64,000 nt of DNA from assembly GCF_000242595.2 (NCBI RefSeq), contig NC_017098.1, positions 2,871,501-2,935,500 on the forward strand, read 5' to 3'. Below are positions 34,463 to 43,852 of this stretch, piece after piece; within the stretch, counting starts at the first letter, position 1; each line of letters begins with the position of its first letter. The notes under the pieces are model-generated. The model did not search any database and was not told the DNA's origin. It worked only from the letters and a program-made list of their open reading frames with translations. The translations under genes and the position numbers were made by a program. The DNA is from Spirochaeta africana DSM 8902. GTDB taxonomy: Bacteria; Spirochaetota; Spirochaetia; DSM-27196; DSM-8902.

Positions 34463-37018
34463 TTATTTTCCGGCAGCGTCGACTATCTCGACCACCTGCT
34501 CCAGGGTAAGCTTGTCTTTGGCCACATCCGGATCCTTGAACTGCTCCGGCAGCCCGATATTTTTGGCTCCATGCTTGATAAACGGGCCGTACTTGCCATT
34601 GTAGACAGAAAGCTTCTTGCCGCTCTTGGGGTGCTTGCCGAAGTCACGCAGCTGGATCGACCCGCCACGACCGCGTTTCGGCTGAGAGAAAATCTCCAGT
34701 GCCTGCTCAAGGGTAACCGTATACAGATCATAATCCTTGCCCAGTGATCGAAAATCCCCGTCGTGCACCACATATGGCCCGAAACGCCCGTTGTTGGCGC
34801 GGATCGGCTTACCGGTTTCGGGATGTGGCCCCAGTTCACGCGGCAGAGACAGCAGCCTGACCGCTTCCTCCAGGGGCACATTCTTGGGATCCATATCTCC
34901 CGGCAAGCTGGAGCGCTTCGGCTTGGGATTGTCATCGGTCTTCTCACCCAGTTGCAGGTACGGCCCGTAGCGGCCCATCAAGCAGTAGATATTTTCCCCG
35001 GATTCCGGATGCTGCCCGATCGGGGTCGGCCCGTTCTTCTGCAGCTCTACCAGTTCGCGGATGTCATCGGGGGTAATATCCGCCGGCGCCTTCTCCTCCG
35101 GCACCGATGAATGAATCTCCTGCCCGTCCTCATGCAACACTATATAGGGGCCATACTTGCCCACCTTGATGTCGGTTACATCCTGCAGATGCGGGAGCTT
35201 GATGCTCCGGCTTTCATCCGGTTTGATGTTCCCCTCACGAGCCTCGACCTGATGCTTCAGCCCGTCCTTGCCAAGGTAAAACTCCTGCAGATAATCCAGC
35301 CGCTTGATCTTCCCGTCCGCCACCGCGTCCAGGGCATTCTCCATATCAGAGGTAAAACTGTACTCGATCAGATAATGAAAATGCTGCTCCAGCAGCTGAA
35401 TGACCGCAAACCCGGTAAAAGTCGGCACCAGGCTGGTACCCTGCTTGCGAATATAGCGGCGCTCGTACAGGGTATTGATGATCGAGGCATAGGTAGACGG
35501 CCGCCCTATCCCGGCCTTTTCCAGCCCCTGTACCAGCGATGCCTCGGTATAGCGTGCCGGCGGCTTGGTCTCGTGATACACACTCTCGACCTCAACCGGC
35601 TCGAGCTGCTGCCCCTCGGTCAGCGACGGCAGAAAGGTCTCCTTGTCATCCAGGGCTGCATCGGGGTCATCCTTGCCTTCAACATAGGCCCGGATAAATC
35701 CGGGGAATACGATCCGGGTACCTGCAGCGGTAAAACGCGCCGGCCCGGCGGTGATCTTGGCGGTAACAGTAGCCTTCTGGGCATCGGCCATCTGGGTAGC
35801 CATGGTACGGCTCCAGATCAGTCCGTAGAGGGCCTTCTCGCGCCCGGTCAGTCCCGTTTTGTCGGGATGCTGAAACTCGGTGCCGGCCGGACGGATTGCC
35901 TCGTGCGCCTCCTGGGCGCCTCTCCCCTTGGCTTTGTACTGTCGCGGCTCGGGCGAGAGGTATTCCTCACCGTAGAGACTGACGACACTCTCGCGAGCGG
36001 CGGCAATAGCCTCGGAACTCAGCATCGGGGAGTCGGTACGCATATAGGTGATAAAACCCTGCTCGTACAGACGCTGTGCGGTGCGCATTGTCTCGCGCGC
36101 CGACAGGCCAAGTTTCCGGTTACCCTCCTGCTGCAATGTCGAGGTGATAAAGGGCTGACTGGGCCGATTCGTGGTCTTTTTCTCTACTACCGAGGCGACC
36201 TGCCAGTCCTCGCGCCGCAGGGCATCGCGCAGATCGTCGGCCTGCTGCTGGGTCAGCACCAGAGAGTCCCGCTCCGGCAGCGGCTGCCCGGTGGTGGAAT
36301 CGAAATCCTTGCTGCCGGCGATCCGGGTACCATCGAGCTGCTCGAGTCTGGCGGTAAAGGCCTGATCTGCCGCATCTGCGGGAGACAGCACCGCCTTCAG
36401 ATCCCAGTATTCGCTTTTGCGAAACCGCATCCGCTCGCGCTCGCGCTCCACGATCATGCGCAGGCCGGGGCTCTGGACACGCCCGGCAGACAGTCCGTAG
36501 GCAATCTTCTTCCAGATCAGGGGGCTGATGGTATACCCGTACAAGCGATCCAGAATACGGCGGGTTTCCTGGGCGTTTACCAGATCCATGTCGATATCGC
36601 GCCCTTCATTCAGCGCTTTGGTAATAGCACCCTTGGTAATTTCATGGAACACCATGCGTTGGACCGGCACCTTGGGTTCCAGCAACTGCACCAGATGCCA
36701 GCTGATGCTTTCCCCCTCGCGGTCTTCATCGGTTGCCAGCAGCACACGATCAGCTGCCTGCACCTTCTTCTTCAGATCACGTACAATCTTCTTTTTTTCT
36801 TTGGGGATTATGTACAAGGGAGCGAAGTCATTCTCGACATCGATACCCAGTCGTGACCATGGTTCCGACTTCAGATCCTTGGGGACATCACCGGCGGTCT
36901 GCGGGAGATCGCGGATGTGTCCGATACTTGCCTCCACCACGAAATCCTTGGGCAGGAACTTCTTGATCGTCTTCGCCTTGGTTGGAGACTCAACAATAAC
37001 CAGGGTGTTACTGGACAT
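34463..37018 (-). CDS. topA: DNA topoisomerase I
   Basis: Type IA topoisomerase that relaxes negative supercoils. 851 aa. The TOPRIM domain is at the N-terminus (VIVESPTKAKTIKKF, DEDREGE), and the active-site Tyr is in GFITYMRTDSP. HEAIRPA and the GRPSTYASI motif complete the core. In place of C-terminal zinc fingers there are four TopA C-terminal repeats (GKYGPYIV, GRYGPYLQL, GRFGPYVV, GKYGPFIK), as in actinobacteria and cyanobacteria. It is the second gene of a two-gene unit with the Arg-rich protein upstream (27-bp gap), and an AAGGAT precedes its start. Confidence 0.97.
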   Translation of the reverse strand: MSSNTLVIVESPTKAKTIKKFLPKDFVVEASIGHIRDLPQTAGDVPKDLKSEPWSRLGIDVENDFAPLYIIPKEKKKIVRDLKKKVQAADRVLLATDEDREGESISWHLVQLLEPKVPVQRMVFHEITKGAITKALNEGRDIDMDLVNAQETRRILDRLYGYTISPLIWKKIAYGLSAGRVQSPGLRMIVERERERMRFRKSEYWDLKAVLSPADAADQAFTARLEQLDGTRIAGSKDFDSTTGQPLPERDSLVLTQQQADDLRDALRREDWQVASVVEKKTTNRPSQPFITSTLQQEGNRKLGLSARETMRTAQRLYEQGFITYMRTDSPMLSSEAIAAARESVVSLYGEEYLSPEPRQYKAKGRGAQEAHEAIRPAGTEFQHPDKTGLTGREKALYGLIWSRTMATQMADAQKATVTAKITAGPARFTAAGTRIVFPGFIRAYVEGKDDPDAALDDKETFLPSLTEGQQLEPVEVESVYHETKPPARYTEASLVQGLEKAGIGRPSTYASIINTLYERRYIRKQGTSLVPTFTGFAVIQLLEQHFHYLIEYSFTSDMENALDAVADGKIKRLDYLQEFYLGKDGLKHQVEAREGNIKPDESRSIKLPHLQDVTDIKVGKYGPYIVLHEDGQEIHSSVPEEKAPADITPDDIRELVELQKNGPTPIGQHPESGENIYCLMGRYGPYLQLGEKTDDNPKPKRSSLPGDMDPKNVPLEEAVRLLSLPRELGPHPETGKPIRANNGRFGPYVVHDGDFRSLGKDYDLYTVTLEQALEIFSQPKRGRGGSIQLRDFGKHPKSGKKLSVYNGKYGPFIKHGAKNIGLPEQFKDPDVAKDKLTLEQVVEIVDAAGK

Positions 37019-37045
37019 AGGGTATCCTTTTTTGTTGCACTGGGC

Positions 37046-37570
37046 TTATTTGCGGCGCCCCTCGTTGGTGCTGTTCATGTTCTGCGCCAGGAGGGTCGGA
37101 GCATGGTACTCCCACTCCCGCATTTCCTCGGGAGAGTACAGATCGTGGATCGGCTCCGGCTGCGGAGGATAATCCCGACTGATACCGGGGCTCAATTCCT
37201 TGCGCCACTCGGTTCGGTGATGTGACTCCTCGAACTCGATGCGACGCTTGATAATCGGGAACCCGCCTTTGGGATTGTCCTCAGCCACGGCAAATGTGCC
37301 ACTGCCGATATAAATTATTCGTTCATTCTCACTGATATTCTCGCGCCGGGCCAGTTTTTCCAGTACCGCCTCAAAACGGGCAGGCCGGCCGGTGTCCGGA
37401 TCATCTACCGCCGCATAAATATCGTCGATCGGCTCATGCGAGATCGGGCACTCACTATACTCACGTTCCGGTACCGGATCGGGCATAGTAATAAACTCGG
37501 GGTTGATGCGCTGTTCCAGTCGCTTGCGCCCGCCGCGGCGGCCGCGTCTTTTTCCTCGTGGTCGTGCCAT
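37046..37570 (-). CDS. Hypothetical protein with Arg-rich N-terminus
   Basis: I do not recognise a family. 174 aa; the first 20 residues are almost all Arg, Lys and Gly (MARPRGKRRGRRGGRKR), a likely nucleic-acid-binding tail. A segment ECPISHEPIDDIYAAVDD with Cys and His follows, then a folded part (GSGTFAVAEDNPKGGFPI, RRIEFEE) and an acidic-aromatic C-terminus. It lies directly upstream of topA and is co-transcribed, hinting at a DNA- or RNA-related role. No SD is clear before the ATG. Confidence 0.7.
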   Translation of the reverse strand: MARPRGKRRGRRGGRKRLEQRINPEFITMPDPVPEREYSECPISHEPIDDIYAAVDDPDTGRPARFEAVLEKLARRENISENERIIYIGSGTFAVAEDNPKGGFPIIKRRIEFEESHHRTEWRKELSPGISRDYPPQPEPIHDLYSPEEMREWEYHAPTLLAQNMNSTNEGRRK

Positions 37571-37601
37571 AGCAGTAACCTACTTCCAGCCTATAGGGTT
37601 G

Positions 37602-37901
37602 TCAAGCCTGATAATCGACAACAGCTCGCTCTGATACCAGCGACTGAATCAGCTCGGCAACCTTCTGGTGCGCAGGATGGACCCGATATGCATCCAGATC
37701 CTCCAGCGAATCAAAACGGGAGTACAGCGCCACATCGAATCCAGCCGGGCTTGTGCTCAGATTTGGCGCACCTACCTCAAAGCTGCGAATCTGAGGCACC
37801 GTTCCCGGAAGGCTCTCCAGAGCCCCGATGATATGCTTGAGTGCATCCTGCTTGTCGTCCAGATCCGGTTTAAGCCGCCACATTACTATATGAACTATCA
37901 T
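37602..37901 (-). CDS. Dabb-family (stress-responsive A/B barrel) protein
   Basis: A 99-aa ferredoxin-like barrel of the Dabb family, recognisable by the N-terminal MIVHIVMWRLKP, the central FEVGAPNLSTSPAGFDVALYS and the HPAHQKVAELI end. Family members range from stress proteins to small-molecule cyclases; no function is assigned here. The start (37901) has AGGGGAG seven bases upstream; a long upstream extension overlaps the rpmJ promoter and is discarded. Confidence 0.88.
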   Translation of the reverse strand: MIVHIVMWRLKPDLDDKQDALKHIIGALESLPGTVPQIRSFEVGAPNLSTSPAGFDVALYSRFDSLEDLDAYRVHPAHQKVAELIQSLVSERAVVDYQA

Positions 37902-37913
37902 CACAGACTCCCC

Positions 37914-37942
37914 TTGACCGAGTTGGTCGAATTGTGTACGAT
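37914..37942 (+). promoter_or_regulatory. Promoter of rpmJ
   Basis: TTGACC (37914-37919), 17-nt spacer, TACGAT (37937-37942), giving a leader of about 50 nt to the GAGGAG SD. It overlaps the upstream region of the divergent Dabb gene. Confidence 0.65.
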
Positions 37943-37998
37943 CGCGGTCACTGTAGTCAACCCTGTGCACGCAGCGTGTAATAACCGAGGAGTAATAT

Positions 37999-38124
37999 AT
38001 GAAAGTCGTACGATCCCTGAAATCCGCCAAGAAGCGGCACAAAGACTGCCAGGTAATCCGTCGCCACGGCAAGGTTTACGTTATCTGCAAGTCCAACCCC
38101 CGCATGAAGGCACGTCAGAAGTAA
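37999..38124 (+). CDS. rpmJ: Ribosomal protein bL36, type B (zinc-free)
   Basis: A 41-aa large-subunit protein. The sequence [20 protein letters not shown], then [19 protein letters not shown], matches the longer type-B form (as YkgM) rather than the Cys3His zinc form; only Cys17 and Cys30 remain, so no zinc ribbon is possible. GAGGAG is six bases upstream. It is a single-gene transcript with its own promoter and a very strong terminator, outside any ribosomal operon. The missing zinc site is paralleled by the two-cysteine DksA homologue in this window. Confidence 0.95.
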   Translation: MKVVRSLKSAKKRHKDCQVIRRHGKVYVICKSNPRMKARQK

Positions 38125-38179
38125 ATTCCCTGCAGTAATGCAGCCGCTGTACAGCGAGATTTCGCCCGGCGGCATACAG

Positions 38180-38218
38180 AGAGGTTGTCTTTTCCAAAGA
38201 CAACCTCTTTTTTTTTTT
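38180..38218 (+). terminator. Strong rho-independent terminator of rpmJ
   Basis: A perfect 13-bp stem (38180-38192 with 38196-38208, 3-nt loop) runs into a continuous T tract to about 38218. Confidence 0.95.
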
Positions 38219-38251
38219 GCAGCAGCCCACTCAGTGGGCTGTTCTGCAGAT

Positions 38252-38554
38252 CTACTGTGCCCCCGTGGGCTCGTCATCATCATGGTCGAAGTCATCCGGA
38301 GACCCGCTGCGCTCCACCTCGATGGTGTAGTTCATTCCCATTGCCACCAGCGCGCCGAGGGCTGCCAGCCACGGCACCAGCATGAATGCCAGCCCGCTGA
38401 CCGCGACCCCCGCGGTCAGGGTAATCTCTTTCAGCACCTCACCGTCGGGTTTCCGGATAATAATCCGACGGACATTGCCTTCCTTTACCAGCTGCTTGAC
38501 CCGGTCAACCACCCGATTACCAGCTACCTGGAATTTCTCTGTCCATGTTTCCAT
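38252..38554 (-). CDS. DUF4342-family protein
   Basis: A 100-aa protein of the DUF4342 family: METWTEKFQVAGNRVVDRVK, then LVKEGNVRRIIIRKPDG, and a hydrophobic segment at about 48-75 (TAGVAVSGLAFMLVPWLAAL) that could insert in the membrane. An acidic tail ends it (DDFDHDDDE). Function is unknown for the family. AGGAGAG lies upstream of the start. Confidence 0.85.
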   Translation of the reverse strand: METWTEKFQVAGNRVVDRVKQLVKEGNVRRIIIRKPDGEVLKEITLTAGVAVSGLAFMLVPWLAALGALVAMGMNYTIEVERSGSPDDFDHDDDEPTGAQ

Positions 38555-38591
38555 ACTGTCTCTCCTGCCTGCCTTTTGCTATACTCTGCTC

Positions 38592-39239
38592 ATGCAGTTT
38601 CAATTTTACTCCCTGGAGCTCGACTCCGTCCAGACAGCCTTCGCTCCCGACCCACCGCTGCATGCCCCGGTGCAGGCAGAACTGCGCCCCGGGAAGTGGC
38701 TTGCCCTGCGAGGGCCATCGGGCACCGGAAAAACCACCCTGCTGCGTTCCGCACTCGGCTTCAGCGAGGACTATACCGGCAGCATCCGTATGAACGGAGA
38801 GCCGCTGCAGCGACACACCGCCGCCCTGCTGCGATCGGTCTCCGGATATCTGCCGCAGCGCCCGTACCTCGGTCAGGGCACCACGGCAGAGGTCTGCCGT
38901 GACCTGCTGCGCACGGCAGTGGAACACCAGCGACTCGAGGAACTGTTCCCCAGACTGGGATTAAGCCCGGGGATTCGCGACACCGCTGCCGAGCGGCTCT
39001 CCGGCGGCGAGCTGCAGCGCCTGGGCCTGGCACTGCTGCTGGCCCGCCGGCCGCAGCTGCTGGTACTCGACGAACCAACCTCCGGGCTGGACGATGGTTC
39101 GTGCGCGCAGTTCCTTTCACTGCTGGATCAGATGCAGATTGGCGGAATATTCAGCTCACATGACAGCCGACTGCTGCAGCTCGCCGACCATACGGTCGTG
39201 CTGGAACCTGTGGCAGCACCCCCGGAGGCAACACCATGA
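38592..39239 (+). CDS. fetA: ABC transporter ATPase, FetA-like
   Basis: A 215-aa ATPase with Walker A (GPSGTGKTT), Q-loop region (SGYLPQRPYLG), signature LSGGELQRLGLA and Walker B (LLVLDEPTSGLDD), plus the H-loop (SSHDSR). It pairs with the FetB-type permease overlapping it by 4 nt. E. coli FetAB exports iron and raises resistance to peroxide stress; that role is inferred here from the partner. TATACT ends six bases before the ATG and no SD is visible, so its mRNA may be leaderless. Confidence 0.85.
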   Translation: MQFQFYSLELDSVQTAFAPDPPLHAPVQAELRPGKWLALRGPSGTGKTTLLRSALGFSEDYTGSIRMNGEPLQRHTAALLRSVSGYLPQRPYLGQGTTAEVCRDLLRTAVEHQRLEELFPRLGLSPGIRDTAAERLSGGELQRLGLALLLARRPQLLVLDEPTSGLDDGSCAQFLSLLDQMQIGGIFSSHDSRLLQLADHTVVLEPVAAPPEATP

Positions 39240-40042
39240 CGGTCACCACCCTTTCACCACTGGCCCTGGCCTTGCTGGGCCTGTTGATTCCGGCAGGGAT
39301 GATAGTTGCCGGCGTTCTGCGGCTCAGACTGAACCAGGACATTGTAGTTGCCCATACCAGAATGGTACTGCAACTCACCGCGGTCGGCTTCTTTCTGGAA
39401 TGGCTGTTCGGTTTTTCCGGGGTCCTGCCAGGCCTGGTCTGGTTTGCGGTAATGACCATTACCGCCGGCTTTGCCATCCTGCGCTCAAGTCGATTGCGCA
39501 TGCGTTTGCTGATTCTGCCGGTCGGGCTGGGTGTCGGTATAACCGCGTTTCTGCACCTGTACCTTTTCCTGCTGGTTGGCGGACCGGAAATCTGGCAGGC
39601 ACAAGGGATTGTACCGATTGGCGGCATGCTGCTGGGCAACACCATGGGCAGCATAATTATCGGATTGCGGGAGTTTTTTGATGGCATGCATGACCGGGTA
39701 GAGCTGTACGATTTTCGCCGATCGCTGGGCCACTCCAGTCTGCGGGCCGCACTCCCCTTTATTCGCACCGGGCTGCAGCGCTCAATGGCGCCGCAGCTGG
39801 CAACCGTTGCCACCATCGGGATTGTGTCACTGCCAGGGATGATGACCGGACAGATACTGGGCGGTTCCTCCCCGCTGACAGCGGTCTCCTACCAGATAGC
39901 GATCATGATCGCTATCTTCTCCACCCGTCTGCTTGGCACAACCGCCGTGATCCTTGCGGGGCTGCAGTTTGGCACCACCCCGCTGGGCAACCTGCACCCA
40001 CAGGTTCTGACCGACCGGTCCCGGGACATCAGCCGGAAATAA
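39236..40042 (+). CDS. fetB: FetB-like ABC permease (UPF0014)
   Basis: A 268-aa membrane protein with about seven hydrophobic segments (AILRSSRLRMRLL, GGMLLGNTMGSIIIGLREFF, SLPGMMTGQILGGSSPLTAV). The GMMTGQILGG loop and the UPF0014 pattern identify FetB. The start overlaps fetA by 4 nt, and its last 14 bp overlap the convergent M16 protease gene. Probable substrate is iron (export), by homology only. Confidence 0.9.
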   Translation: MTVTTLSPLALALLGLLIPAGMIVAGVLRLRLNQDIVVAHTRMVLQLTAVGFFLEWLFGFSGVLPGLVWFAVMTITAGFAILRSSRLRMRLLILPVGLGVGITAFLHLYLFLLVGGPEIWQAQGIVPIGGMLLGNTMGSIIIGLREFFDGMHDRVELYDFRRSLGHSSLRAALPFIRTGLQRSMAPQLATVATIGIVSLPGMMTGQILGGSSPLTAVSYQIAIMIAIFSTRLLGTTAVILAGLQFGTTPLGNLHPQVLTDRSRDISRK

Positions 40043-43010
40043 TCCTGATCTGATTTTCGGCAGCCAGCCGCAGCAGCTGCGCTGCCGGGTCCTGCGTATC
40101 GGCTGGCAGCTGCTGCAGGGCATCCTGAGATGAAACCATACTGACCACCGCCTGCTGCAGAGCCTCTCCCAGCGACTGCAGCTGTTCAGTAACCTGACCC
40201 GGGGTCAAACCCAGCAAGCGATCCCGGTTCTCCTGCCGCAGCTCATCAGTAATCCCGAACTTGCGCCGCCGGTAGGCAATCAGTCCCTGTGCCCCGGGGC
40301 TGAGCGGCCGAAGCTCCTTGCCAACCAGGGCAATTACCGCTGTTTCGATGAGTTCCGGATCCAGGCCGTCGGTCTCCAGGCCGGAAAATGCCTCGAGAAA
40401 CGCCTGCAGGCTGGCGGTAGTCTGCGGATCACGATAGGTCACAAACCGGAAGATTCCACTCAACCCGTTCAGGGAAGCCGAGGCACCATAGGCCCCACCC
40501 TGCATGCGGCATCGCTCCCAGAGATAACTGGTGCTCAAGAGATGCGAGATCAGGGTCTGGGCCGCAAACTCCGGCTGGAACACCAGGCTGCCCGGCAGCG
40601 CCATCGCAATAAAATTCACGGTGGTCGAGGTTACCAGTGCCTCGGGTCTACCGACTGCCGGCAGGGCCGGTTCCCGGAAGTCACGGGCCAGTACGATATC
40701 CGGCAGGGTGCTGTACTCGCGTGCCCACAACCCGCCAAGCTGACGGGGAATGCGCGATGTCAGATCCCCAACCAGTCCGGGATCGCAGGTCAACTGAAGT
40801 TCGGTCCGGCAGCGACGCACCACGGTATCGTGCAGGCGTTCCAGTCCGGCCCGCACCGCTTCAATCGGCTGCTGCAGCAGGGCATCAAGATAGAGATACT
40901 GGGTGATACCCTTTAACCGTTCCTCCTTGAGCTCGATCTGCGACAAACCGGCATCGGCGCGCAGCCCGGCAAATCCGGAGCCATTATGGATTATCGAGCT
41001 GCGATAGTCGTTACGCTGCTCTACCAGCATCTCCCGCAATCGGGCGGTATCCGAAAAATCAGCACGACACAGCACCTGATCGATCAGGTCAAGTGCTTCA
41101 TCGGCATACTGGGCCAGGAACTTGGTACGCAACCACAGGATGGCATGCGGCTGCTGGGTTTCTGCATGATCGGTCACCTCGATATCCGAGCGAAATCCGC
41201 CAAACACCAGCCCGATGCGGTGGCTCATCTGGTCATAGGGAATCCCCGGGACACCCAGCCCGGTCATAGTGGCGGACAGAAACGGCAGTAGCAGTTCAGC
41301 CTCGCCGTCCAGATCGCCAACCTCAAGGGCAATATTCAGATAGACAATACCGCGACTGTCAATTGCGGTCGTGCAGCATGAAACCCCGTCGCGCAGCTGC
41401 AGGACCTCCTGTGGGATAACCCGGATTTCTCGCGGAACATCATCAAGCTCCAGCCGCGGCAAGGCGGCGACAGCCTCCGGTGGATCGGGCTGCTCCTGAA
41501 AGCGCCGTAGATCCTCTTCCTCCCGCAGAATCCGCTCACGATCATCGGGACCATGTCCTGCCTCAAGCTCCGCAAGATACTGTCTTCTGCGATCGGCATC
41601 CTCCTGCTCTCTGGCGGGATCCGGGACAACCGCAACCGTCAGGCGATGCGGATTATCCAGCAGATATTCCTGCAGCAGTGTGCCGAGGTAGCCCGGCTCC
41701 TGTGCTATCCGCTGCCGAAGCGCAGCGAACACCCGGGAAAACTCCAGGGTCTCCCACGGGGTTGCCCCATGCATCCAGCCCTGATATGCCCGCCGCATCA
41801 GATGCAGACCGACATTGCCCCCACTGCCAAGTTCGCGCGTACGAAACTCGAAGCGTCGCAGGGTTCCTTCCACCAGATCAGGATCGAACCCCTGCTGGAT
41901 AATCTCGGCAATACTGTGCAGCACAAAGGCCTCAATCTCTTCAACACGGCGGGCCGAGGTACCGCGCAGACCTACAGAGAATGTGGTTTCAAAGATCTCG
42001 GATTCATACCCGGAGGGGCTGCTCAAATCCTCTCCAAGGCCGGACTCAAGCAGGCGTTTCTGCAGCGGCGACCCGGGGGTACCCAGAAGAATCTCCGAAA
42101 GTACCTCAAAAGCCATTACCCGCTCGGCATCTACCGCAGGGAACAACAGCCAGTTCAGGGTCACCGAGGCAGTGGCCTCGGGATCGCCCTGCCCGGGCAC
42201 GCGCTGGACAATCCGTCGCGGCTCGCTCCAGCGGGGCTGGCTGCCAATCGGGTTCGGGGCGCTGCCGCTTTCGAAATGCTGCAGGAATTCCTCCTGCAAA
42301 AACTCCAGATATCGCTCGGCCGGGATGTTGCCATACAGAAAGACCCGTGCATTCCGTGGATGATAGTGGGTGCGATGAAACTCCACAAACTCCTGGTAGT
42401 TCAGATGCGGGATACTGTCCGGATCCCCCCCCGATTCATGCCCGTAGGCAGTATCCGGAAACAGCCCGTTCAGACACAGGCGCATCTCTACCGACTCCTG
42501 GCTGGAAAAGGCCCCCAGCATCTCGTTGTACACCACCCCGGAGATACCCAGGGCACCATCGAGATCGTACACCAGACGATGCCCCTCCTGGCGAAACATT
42601 GCGGGGTCCAGCAGCGGAAAAAATACGGCATCACCATACACACTCATAAGGTTGAACAGATCCTTCTCGACGGTGCTGGCAGCGGGGTATACGGTTTTAT
42701 CGGGAAAGGTAAAGGCATTCAAAAAGGTGTTCACGCTGCTCTGCAGCATCCGTAAAAACGGATCCTTCAGGGGGTAGCGCCGGGAACCGCACAATACGGT
42801 GTGTTCAAGGATATGGGCGACCCCGGTCGAGTCGGCAGGCACGGTAGGAAATCCGAAGGCAAACATGTTTTCCGGATCATCGCAATGCAGATGGAAAACC
42901 TCACATCCGGTTGCCTCATGCTGCCACCACGTTCCGGTTGCCTGGAACTCCGGCATTTCTACGGTATCCTGCAATCTGAATCCTGCAGTCAGCTGTTTCC
43001 CCGTGCTCAT
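40029..43010 (-). CDS. M16-family zinc metalloprotease (PreP/M16C type)
   Basis: A 993-aa peptidase with four M16-type domains in one chain. The inverted zinc motif is HILEHTVLCGS (His66, Glu69, His70), with a further Glu in VVYNEMLGAFSS. Length and the early FPTVPADSTGVAHILEH fit the M16C/presequence-protease group, which degrades unstructured peptides inside a closed chamber. No signal peptide is seen, so it is probably cytosolic. AGGAG precedes the start; the promoter candidate is at 43126-43131. Confidence 0.9.
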   Translation of the reverse strand: MSTGKQLTAGFRLQDTVEMPEFQATGTWWQHEATGCEVFHLHCDDPENMFAFGFPTVPADSTGVAHILEHTVLCGSRRYPLKDPFLRMLQSSVNTFLNAFTFPDKTVYPAASTVEKDLFNLMSVYGDAVFFPLLDPAMFRQEGHRLVYDLDGALGISGVVYNEMLGAFSSQESVEMRLCLNGLFPDTAYGHESGGDPDSIPHLNYQEFVEFHRTHYHPRNARVFLYGNIPAERYLEFLQEEFLQHFESGSAPNPIGSQPRWSEPRRIVQRVPGQGDPEATASVTLNWLLFPAVDAERVMAFEVLSEILLGTPGSPLQKRLLESGLGEDLSSPSGYESEIFETTFSVGLRGTSARRVEEIEAFVLHSIAEIIQQGFDPDLVEGTLRRFEFRTRELGSGGNVGLHLMRRAYQGWMHGATPWETLEFSRVFAALRQRIAQEPGYLGTLLQEYLLDNPHRLTVAVVPDPAREQEDADRRRQYLAELEAGHGPDDRERILREEEDLRRFQEQPDPPEAVAALPRLELDDVPREIRVIPQEVLQLRDGVSCCTTAIDSRGIVYLNIALEVGDLDGEAELLLPFLSATMTGLGVPGIPYDQMSHRIGLVFGGFRSDIEVTDHAETQQPHAILWLRTKFLAQYADEALDLIDQVLCRADFSDTARLREMLVEQRNDYRSSIIHNGSGFAGLRADAGLSQIELKEERLKGITQYLYLDALLQQPIEAVRAGLERLHDTVVRRCRTELQLTCDPGLVGDLTSRIPRQLGGLWAREYSTLPDIVLARDFREPALPAVGRPEALVTSTTVNFIAMALPGSLVFQPEFAAQTLISHLLSTSYLWERCRMQGGAYGASASLNGLSGIFRFVTYRDPQTTASLQAFLEAFSGLETDGLDPELIETAVIALVGKELRPLSPGAQGLIAYRRRKFGITDELRQENRDRLLGLTPGQVTEQLQSLGEALQQAVVSMVSSQDALQQLPADTQDPAAQLLRLAAENQIRIISG

Positions 43011-43125
43011 CTACTCCTGCTCCTTTTCCGGCGACACCGGGTAGCCTGGCTGCCCGTGCAGACTGCGGCGTACGCCTGCTGCCTGCCCGGACGGCATTAC
43101 CCGCGTTGGTAAATCGTATATGCCG

Positions 43126-43131
43126 GTTATA
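43126..43131 (-). promoter_or_regulatory. Putative extended -10 box of the M16 protease gene
   Basis: Minus-strand TGCTATAAC includes an extended -10 (TGn plus TATAAC); the -35 region 17 nt upstream (TATCAA) is weak. Confidence 0.35.
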
Positions 43132-43162
43132 GCACAAATACAGTAAAGTTGATACGTCTGTC

Positions 43163-43852
43163 CTAACGGTCGGCCATAAACCGGTTACCGGCAGCATCCA
43201 GCACCGCCGCTGTCAGCTGCTGGATACGCTGGCCCGCCCTAGGCAGGAATCGCCAGAAATCAACCCTGGCAGAGCCGTCGGCGGTATCGGAGATAACCCG
43301 CAGCACCAGGTGCGGGATATTGTTGCAGACACATACCTGGGCTACCGCAGCGCTCTCCATGTCTACTGCATCACCATTCAGCTCATCCACCAGATAGCGA
43401 TGCTGCTGTTGGGCGGCGCGTGACATAAACTGATCCCCGGTCAGAATACGTCCGGCGTGCAGCTGCACTGGCTGCCCGGCCTCGTTTTTGCCGGGCAGGA
43501 TGGTGTGCTTCGCTGCCTGCAGCAGCTGTTCGTCCCCTGCCAGCCAGCGATATCCGGTAAACGGCACGGTACCCCGAGGTATGCCGAGCGCGGTTACATC
43601 CAGATCATGCTGCAGTGTTTCTGCACCAACGACCACATCCCCGATGCTCAGACGGGGATTCAGTCCACCGGCAACCCCGACCATAAGAACCGCCTGCGGC
43701 GCAAGCTCATCGATTATTCTCTGGGTTGTCATTGCCGCCATTACCTTGCCGACCCCGGTAACCCTGGTCTGCAGCGCCGGCCGCCAGCCATGCTCCTGCG
43801 CCTGTACAATACCATCCAGCTCCTGCTGCATTGCAGCGAGTACCACCACCAT
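43163..43852 (-). CDS. mtnN: 5'-methylthioadenosine/S-adenosylhomocysteine nucleosidase
   Basis: A 229-aa nucleosidase that removes adenine from MTA and SAH, freeing the methionine salvage and methyl cycle from inhibition. Visible motifs: MVVVLAAMQQEL with catalytic Glu11, VGVAGGLNPRL, GDQFMSRA, VDMESAAVAQVC and the catalytic Asp in RVISDTADGSA. It starts directly after the C-S lyase stop, with GGAGG inside the end of that gene, so the two are translated together. This pairing fits sulfur amino-acid recycling. Confidence 0.93.
   Translation of the reverse strand: MVVVLAAMQQELDGIVQAQEHGWRPALQTRVTGVGKVMAAMTTQRIIDELAPQAVLMVGVAGGLNPRLSIGDVVVGAETLQHDLDVTALGIPRGTVPFTGYRWLAGDEQLLQAAKHTILPGKNEAGQPVQLHAGRILTGDQFMSRAAQQQHRYLVDELNGDAVDMESAAVAQVCVCNNIPHLVLRVISDTADGSARVDFWRFLPRAGQRIQQLTAAVLDAAGNRFMADR

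Noticed and set aside
35111-36856. Plus-strand ORF of 581 codons
   Set aside because: Antisense to topA, whose TOPRIM and active-site Tyr motifs are firm.
41553-42755. Plus-strand ORF of 400 codons
   Set aside because: Lies over the zinc-site half of the M16 protease on the other strand; shadow.
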